NCBI GenBank assembly: GCA_023247345.1
Contig: JAHFGR010000037.1
Coordinates: 1 to 9,678, forward strand
Reading direction: 5' to 3'
Length of the DNA: 9,678 nucleotides
Source: Microcaldota archaeon
GTDB lineage: Archaea > Micrarchaeota > Micrarchaeia > Anstonellales > Bilamarchaeaceae
Shown: positions 5,557-9,678 of the stretch, piece after piece
Layout: each line of letters begins with the position of its first letter
How positions within the stretch are numbered: position 1 is the first letter of the stretch
The notes under the pieces: generated by a model
Told to the model about the DNA's origin: nothing
Seen by the model: only the letters and a program-made list of their open reading frames with translations
Databases searched by the model: none
Program-made: the position numbers and the translations under genes

Positions 5557-5563
5557 TTATAAA
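5557..5563 (-). promoter_or_regulatory. TATA box for the YdeI/OmdA-like gene
   Basis: TTTATAA on the minus strand (within AATTTATAAG), 25-31 bases before the ATG at 5532, in the 40-base gap after the dehydrogenase gene. It implies separate leaderless transcription. Confidence 0.6.
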
Positions 5564-5572
5564 TTAAATTGA

Positions 5573-6598
5573 TTAACCAACTTTTTGTGCTCCAGCTCTG
5601 CGCAATGGCGCTTCTGCTGCATGCGATGTAGGTGGTCTAACTGTATCTCCTCTGGCTCGAAGATCTCGTGCATCTATTGCGCTTCTTATCTTAGGAATTA
5701 GCTCGTCTGCAATGCGCGCTTGCGCTTCTTCTGTGCTTCCGCCAACATGGCACGATAACGAGACGTTCAGGCCTTGTCTTGCCAGTTGTGCGATTCTGCC
5801 CGCATTAAAATCTGCCTTTGATTTTTTTGGTTCGTTGGGGTGAACATCTATATGAACACCTGCTAACTTGCCACTTTCAATTGCATCACAAAGATCTTCC
5901 ATGGCAATTAGCTCAGCGCGCGCGAAATTAATTAAATGCGCTCCGTTTTTCATTTTCGCAATTAGTACTGCGTTGATCATACCACGATTAGCTTCGGTTA
6001 ATTTAGGGTGCAAAGAAATGACGTCGCTTTGCGCTAATAATTTTTCAAGATCTACTCTGCTAACTCCTGGAACCCCGTTACCAACTACAAAAGGATCGAA
6101 AGTAATAACATTAACTCCGAACGCACGCGCTTTTTCTGCAACTAAATGACCGATTCTTCCATAGCCTACTAAGCCAAGTGTTTTGCCAGTAAGTTCATTG
6201 CCAGTTAGTTTAAGCCACTTACCTTCAAGCATAGCGTGCATTTGCATAGGTAATTTTCTAAGCAAAGCGATCATTACACCAATTGTTGCTTCTGCAACAG
6301 AATTAGCGCTTGCTGCCGGCGCGTTTATTATTTCTATTCCGCGACGTGCGCATTCTTCGCTATCAATTCCATCCAAGCCATTGCCATATCTCGCTACCAG
6401 AAATAGCTTTGGCGCTTTATCAAGAAGTTCCTTTGTGGCTTTTGTTGCGCTTCGAACAATAAGTACATCAGCGATAGTCAGCTCTTGTTCAAAACTAACG
6501 CCCGGATCTTTTGCATAAACAACAGTCTGATCTGGAAAAGAAACTCTTATTTGATGCAATGGTTCTTGGCCTAACTCGTCAGCAATAAGAATTTTCAT
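5573..6598 (-). CDS. serA: D-3-phosphoglycerate dehydrogenase-like D-2-hydroxyacid dehydrogenase
   Basis: A 341-residue NAD(P)-dependent dehydrogenase of the D-isomer 2-hydroxyacid family. Its substrate-domain sequence (ARYGNGLDGID at 69-79, INAPAASANSVAE at 91-103) is closest to phosphoglycerate dehydrogenase, which starts serine synthesis. The Rossmann loop LVGYGRIG is at 143-150, with D168 in position to bind the adenosine ribose and favour NAD. The catalytic triad is complete: R227 (NFARAEL), E256 (DVHPNEP) and H284 (SCHVGGSTEEAQ). There is no C-terminal ACT domain, only a tail of about 35 residues rich in Arg, Ala and Pro, so serine feedback through ACT is not expected. The frame extends upstream to a TTG at 6613, but that codon lies before the Shine-Dalgarno site. 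TGAGGT at 6603-6608 sets the ATG at 6598. Another 2-oxoacid or hydroxypyruvate substrate is possible. Confidence 0.88.
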   Translation of the reverse strand: MKILIADELGQEPLHQIRVSFPDQTVVYAKDPGVSFEQELTIADVLIVRSATKATKELLDKAPKLFLVARYGNGLDGIDSEECARRGIEIINAPAASANSVAEATIGVMIALLRKLPMQMHAMLEGKWLKLTGNELTGKTLGLVGYGRIGHLVAEKARAFGVNVITFDPFVVGNGVPGVSRVDLEKLLAQSDVISLHPKLTEANRGMINAVLIAKMKNGAHLINFARAELIAMEDLCDAIESGKLAGVHIDVHPNEPKKSKADFNAGRIAQLARQGLNVSLSCHVGGSTEEAQARIADELIPKIRSAIDARDLRARGDTVRPPTSHAAEAPLRRAGAQKVG

Positions 6599-6602
6599 AA
6601 TT

Positions 6603-6608
6603 ACCTCA
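6603..6608 (-). promoter_or_regulatory. Shine-Dalgarno site deciding the dehydrogenase start
   Basis: TGAGGT on the minus strand ends four bases before the ATG at 6598. It lies between the two possible starts (TTG 6613, ATG 6598) and supports the ATG. Confidence 0.6.
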
Positions 6609-6640
6609 CCCAATCTGATCTGCCTAGTGAAGTTTATGGG

Positions 6641-6648
6641 TATTTAAA
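6641..6648 (-). promoter_or_regulatory. TATA box for the dehydrogenase gene
   Basis: TTTAAATA on the minus strand, 43-50 bases before the ATG at 6598. With the usual distance to the transcription start this predicts a leader of roughly 20 bases containing the Shine-Dalgarno site, unlike the leaderless genes nearby. Confidence 0.45.
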
Positions 6649-6703
6649 TTTAAAAATATGCGTAATTAAGGATAAAAACTAGAGACAAAAATTAGTTAAC
6701 TCG

Positions 6704-6726
6704 GTTACTATATCGTAAATAGTAAC
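6704..6726. promoter_or_regulatory. inverted repeat, candidate operator upstream of the surface-protein gene
   Basis: GTTACTAT (6704-6711) and ATAGTAAC (6719-6726) are perfect 8-base inverted arms around a 7-base spacer. A third copy of the ACTAT core lies at 6734-6738. The centre holds CTATAT, a possible TATA element for the gene at 6772, so a bound regulator could block the promoter. The function is inferred. Confidence 0.45.
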
Positions 6727-6755
6727 ATATTAAACTATTAGCTTCTTAATAAACT

Positions 6756-6762
6756 GGGAGGT
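6756..6762 (+). promoter_or_regulatory. strong Shine-Dalgarno site for the surface-protein gene
   Basis: GGGAGGT stands 9 bases before TTG 6772 and only 3 bases before the in-frame TTG 6766. Normal spacing favours 6772. Confidence 0.65.
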
Positions 6763-6771
6763 AACTTGCGA

Positions 6772-9678
6772 TTGAAAATCGCCACACTTATTTTATTATT
6801 CCTTTTGTGCCAGATTGCAAACTCTTTTGCAAATTTTCCAAGACTTTGGCAAGATGATTTATGGATTGTGAATAACGGGAATGTATTCAATATAAATCTT
6901 AGAGATATTTGGTTTCCGGGACTTTTTAATAAACCACTCGAGAATCTTCAACTGGAAAAAATGCAAAATCTTGGTGACGAAGAATTTAAAGCTCTAGTTT
7001 CAAAGGCCATAAAAAATAAAGAAGAGGCTTTTACCGCAGGTAAAAAATGTTCTGAGATTTATGCGGATATTGAAAAAAATCCGCCGAGTAAAATCAAGGC
7101 TATTATTAATCAAACTGCTGGCGGGATATGGCAGGGCACAAAAACAGGAACTGGATTGGGCATACTTTTTGGTGTGTTAAGCGGTACTGGAATACCTGGC
7201 ACAGTCATAAGTGCTGCAGCTGGCGGAGTATTTGGCGGGGCGCTAGGCGGCATAGACAGTTTTATTGAAGCGCTGTTCTCGAATACGCAGGATCATAGAA
7301 TAAATGAACTCGCGAATGCTTGCTCTGATTACGGGAAAAAATGGCAAAAAACAATGGATGCTGCCATAGACGCGCTTGATCATACATTTAAGGAATTGGA
7401 TAACCGATGGGATAAAACTGCAAACGCATATAGAAAATTAATTTACGCGGGAATTTGCGATAACGATTACTATTCTTATGGCAGAGAAGCCTGTAGCAGC
7501 ATTAATGACGTATTTGAAATAGAAAAGGACGGAATTAGCGGAAGATATGGAACTTATTCTTCAGAAATAATAGACATGCGACAGCAGCTAGAAGACAAAA
7601 TATCAATGCAACTGCCGGATACTGGCGTTTATTACGAACTGGTTAGTGCGATCTGGAAAAGCGGCGGATCAATAAACGAAGCTGACAGCACAAAAACACT
7701 CTCAGAAAGGACATTACAAAACGCTTCTGGTGAGATCGAATTTTTAGCTGGAACGTTAGACAGCAAAAAACGTATTGTAGATGAAAAAATTAAAGAAATA
7801 GAAAAACAAAAACCAGAAAAAATAACTGAGAGTAGTTTGATAACCGAATCGATCAACAATGAGAAACAGGAAAGCATCAAAAACTCCTTCCTGGAGATAA
7901 AAAACAGGGTTACAAAAGCAACGGAAAATGAAAAAGATGCCAGAATTACATATTCGAAGAAAGAACAAAAATATATTAAAAATTCTATGTTATTGTACAA
8001 AAACGCAATTAATATTTATGAAAACGCCGAGTACGCTGCTGATTCAATAAGTCAAAACATTGAAGGCGTAACAGAGGAAAAAAGAAATGAGGCTTTGCTT
8101 GCATTAAAAGAATTCCAGGCAGTTACAGATAATAAGTTTGCTCCGGAAGAAGCCAAAAACAATTATCAAAAGGCTAATGAACTATTTGCAGCAGGAGATA
8201 AAACAGAAATTTTAGGGGATAAATTCGAAAACTACGAAAATGCGGCTACATACGCAAGATTTGCAAAAAATATATTTGAGAATAAGCCTTTGGAACAAAT
8301 AGCCAGTATCAAAGCCAGTATAAAAAATGTAAAGATCCTGATCCAAAATGCGCAAAAAGATTCAGTGGATGTTGAATTTGAAAACCAAGAGATTGCGTTG
8401 TTAGAAAAATACGAAGCACCATGGGTTCTTGAAAATTTAAAAAATATAAAGGATGATGTGATTGCAAAGGCTAAAAATATTTATGGATCCTTGGAAAATA
8501 AAAGATCAGACTTACTGAAGGAGATAGAACTTGGCAAGGATACAACTGCAGACCTAAAGACAACAATGTTAAAAAGCGAGCAAGACGCCTTTTATGGTGA
8601 TGGAAAAATAGATTATCAAAAAGCGATTGGAAAATTAAACGATATAGCAAAAGAATACAACGAAATTGAAAACGAACTAGCCAAATCAAGGGACGAAATT
8701 GTCAAAAACGCGTTAATAAAGAGCAACTGGTTTTATTTTGATTCGGTACAACTTGACAAACCTACAGAAATAGAAATGAATTTTATAGTTGATAATGAAC
8801 TGGGCTATGGCACTGGTGGCGTAGCGATAGAATTTGATTTTCCATACGACATAGAAATTCTTAAGTCAGATATAACAAGCGGCACGGAAAACATAGTTGA
8901 TATTGCTAAGAAGAACGATAAAATAAAGATATTCTTTAGGAAAATTGATCCGTATTCCAGCTATGAAATAAAGATAAAGAAGTTGGAATTGATTGCAAAA
9001 ACAACTGACAGGGAGCTTAATGCCATAGGGGTTAACGGCAATGCAGAAATAGATGAAAAAACTTGGTTTGATTTAAAAGTTGATAGCGCTATATCGCTAG
9101 ATAAAGAGGTAAAAATCGATGGTTTAGAGTATCACGGGACAGTACTAGGTAAAGGAAAGCATGAATTAAAAGGAAGTTATGAGATACCTGGCGCATACGA
9201 TATAAGAACTGATAAATACCAGGCAAATAAAATAGGACTAAAAACAAAAATAGAATATGATTATAGTATAAATTCAACGATTGACCTACAAAAAATTACG
9301 GTATATGACTATTTGAATAATGAAAAAATAAGCGATCTTGATATAGTATCGTTAAGCGGAGAGACAGTAAGCAATATACGAAAGCTGTCTAATGGCTTAG
9401 TATTGTTCGATCTAAATGGAATAAAAACAGGGCGTGAAGAAATAGTAAGAGTAATCTACAATGTTGAAGATCTTTCTAATTATGCAAACGAGAAGATCGC
9501 ACTTCTTGAATCTTATAATCTAAGTGAGAATAATAAAAAACTTTTTGAAGAGGCAAAGCAAAAAATCGCAATGAATGATAGCGAAGAGGCTATGAAAAAG
9601 ATAACAGAGTTGGAAAAAACAATAGAAAAAGAAAAATTAGAAAATAGGAATTTGGAGAAACGGTATCTGGGTTTATAT
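6772..9678 (+). CDS. large exported coiled-coil/beta-rich surface protein, 3' end beyond the window
   Basis: An open frame of 969 codons with no stop before the right edge. The start is TTG. It follows a good Shine-Dalgarno site and gives a clean signal peptide (MKIATLILLFLLC, then cleavage after about residue 20, NSFA). Residues 21-110 are mature N-terminus. Residues 117-160 are a glycine-zipper segment with many G-x-x-x-G pairs, reminiscent of membrane-inserting or pore-type stretches. Paired Cys residues in the 180-245 region could form disulfides outside the cell. About 330-650 is a long Lys/Glu-rich helical region with likely coiled coils and short helical hairpins such as NYQKANELFAAGDK. 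About 650-900 is beta-rich, perhaps Ig-like or S-layer-like. A helical segment resumes after 904. I cannot name a family. A C-terminal membrane anchor may lie beyond the edge. Confidence 0.8.
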   Translation, partial: MKIATLILLFLLCQIANSFANFPRLWQDDLWIVNNGNVFNINLRDIWFPGLFNKPLENLQLEKMQNLGDEEFKALVSKAIKNKEEAFTAGKKCSEIYADIEKNPPSKIKAIINQTAGGIWQGTKTGTGLGILFGVLSGTGIPGTVISAAAGGVFGGALGGIDSFIEALFSNTQDHRINELANACSDYGKKWQKTMDAAIDALDHTFKELDNRWDKTANAYRKLIYAGICDNDYYSYGREACSSINDVFEIEKDGISGRYGTYSSEIIDMRQQLEDKISMQLPDTGVYYELVSAIWKSGGSINEADSTKTLSERTLQNASGEIEFLAGTLDSKKRIVDEKIKEIEKQKPEKITESSLITESINNEKQESIKNSFLEIKNRVTKATENEKDARITYSKKEQKYIKNSMLLYKNAINIYENAEYAADSISQNIEGVTEEKRNEALLALKEFQAVTDNKFAPEEAKNNYQKANELFAAGDKTEILGDKFENYENAATYARFAKNIFENKPLEQIASIKASIKNVKILIQNAQKDSVDVEFENQEIALLEKYEAPWVLENLKNIKDDVIAKAKNIYGSLENKRSDLLKEIELGKDTTADLKTTMLKSEQDAFYGDGKIDYQKAIGKLNDIAKEYNEIENELAKSRDEIVKNALIKSNWFYFDSVQLDKPTEIEMNFIVDNELGYGTGGVAIEFDFPYDIEILKSDITSGTENIVDIAKKNDKIKIFFRKIDPYSSYEIKIKKLELIAKTTDRELNAIGVNGNAEIDEKTWFDLKVDSAISLDKEVKIDGLEYHGTVLGKGKHELKGSYEIPGAYDIRTDKYQANKIGLKTKIEYDYSINSTIDLQKITVYDYLNNEKISDLDIVSLSGETVSNIRKLSNGLVLFDLNGIKTGREEIVRVIYNVEDLSNYANEKIALLESYNLSENNKKLFEEAKQKIAMNDSEEAMKKITELEKTIEKEKLENRNLEKRYLGLY

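Noticed and set aside
6599..6613. Extension of the dehydrogenase to a TTG at 6613
   Set aside because: The Shine-Dalgarno site lies downstream of that TTG, and the family N-terminus begins naturally at MKILIADE.
7632..9277. Several minus-strand open frames rich in F, L and S opposite the large right-hand gene
   Set aside because: They are the antisense of an A-rich Lys/Glu coding sequence, which yields Phe/Leu-rich false membrane proteins.

Overview
The window comes from an AT-rich archaeal genome. Three things point to archaea: a fibrillarin-type rRNA 2'-O-methyltransferase, a geranylgeranyl reductase of the archaeal membrane-lipid type, and a promoter layout in which most genes have a TATA box 22-31 bases before the start codon and no Shine-Dalgarno site. 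That layout implies leaderless transcripts. The small mixed gene set and the candidate hypervariable protein would suit a DPANN-type archaeon, but this placement is inference. I found no rRNA, tRNA, CRISPR array or insertion sequence.

Left part (1-2089, minus strand): an unfamiliar block of three genes. The first transcribed (1118-2089) encodes a 323-residue protein. Its C-terminus looks like the variable repeat of a diversity-generating retroelement (DGR): about twenty consecutive codons, nearly all ending in C or T, lie in a GC-rich stretch just before the stop. Earlier in the same gene, four short perfect hairpins are packed into 89 bases of coding sequence. Next come a small basic helical protein (621-1070), in the place where DGRs often carry an accessory gene, and a LAGLIDADG-type protein (77-580) that seems to have lost its catalytic acids. 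No reverse transcriptase or template repeat is in the window. If the reading is right, they should lie beyond the left edge or elsewhere in the genome.

Middle part (2167-6598): housekeeping genes. purM (plus, purine synthesis) converges on a geranylgeranyl reductase gene (minus, lipid synthesis) with one base between the stops, and each gene seems to terminate inside the other's 3' end. Further right on the minus strand lie fibrillarin, a small YdeI/OmdA-like protein and a D-3-phosphoglycerate dehydrogenase-like enzyme. The first two each have their own leaderless promoter. The dehydrogenase has a leader with a Shine-Dalgarno site. A GC-rich structured island sits between fibrillarin and the reductase.

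Right part (6599-9678): a divergent intergenic region with an 8-bp inverted repeat leads into a large open gene that runs off the right edge. It has a TTG start, a strong Shine-Dalgarno site, a signal peptide, a glycine-zipper segment, a long helical region and a beta-rich region. This is an exported or surface protein of unknown function with at least 969 residues.
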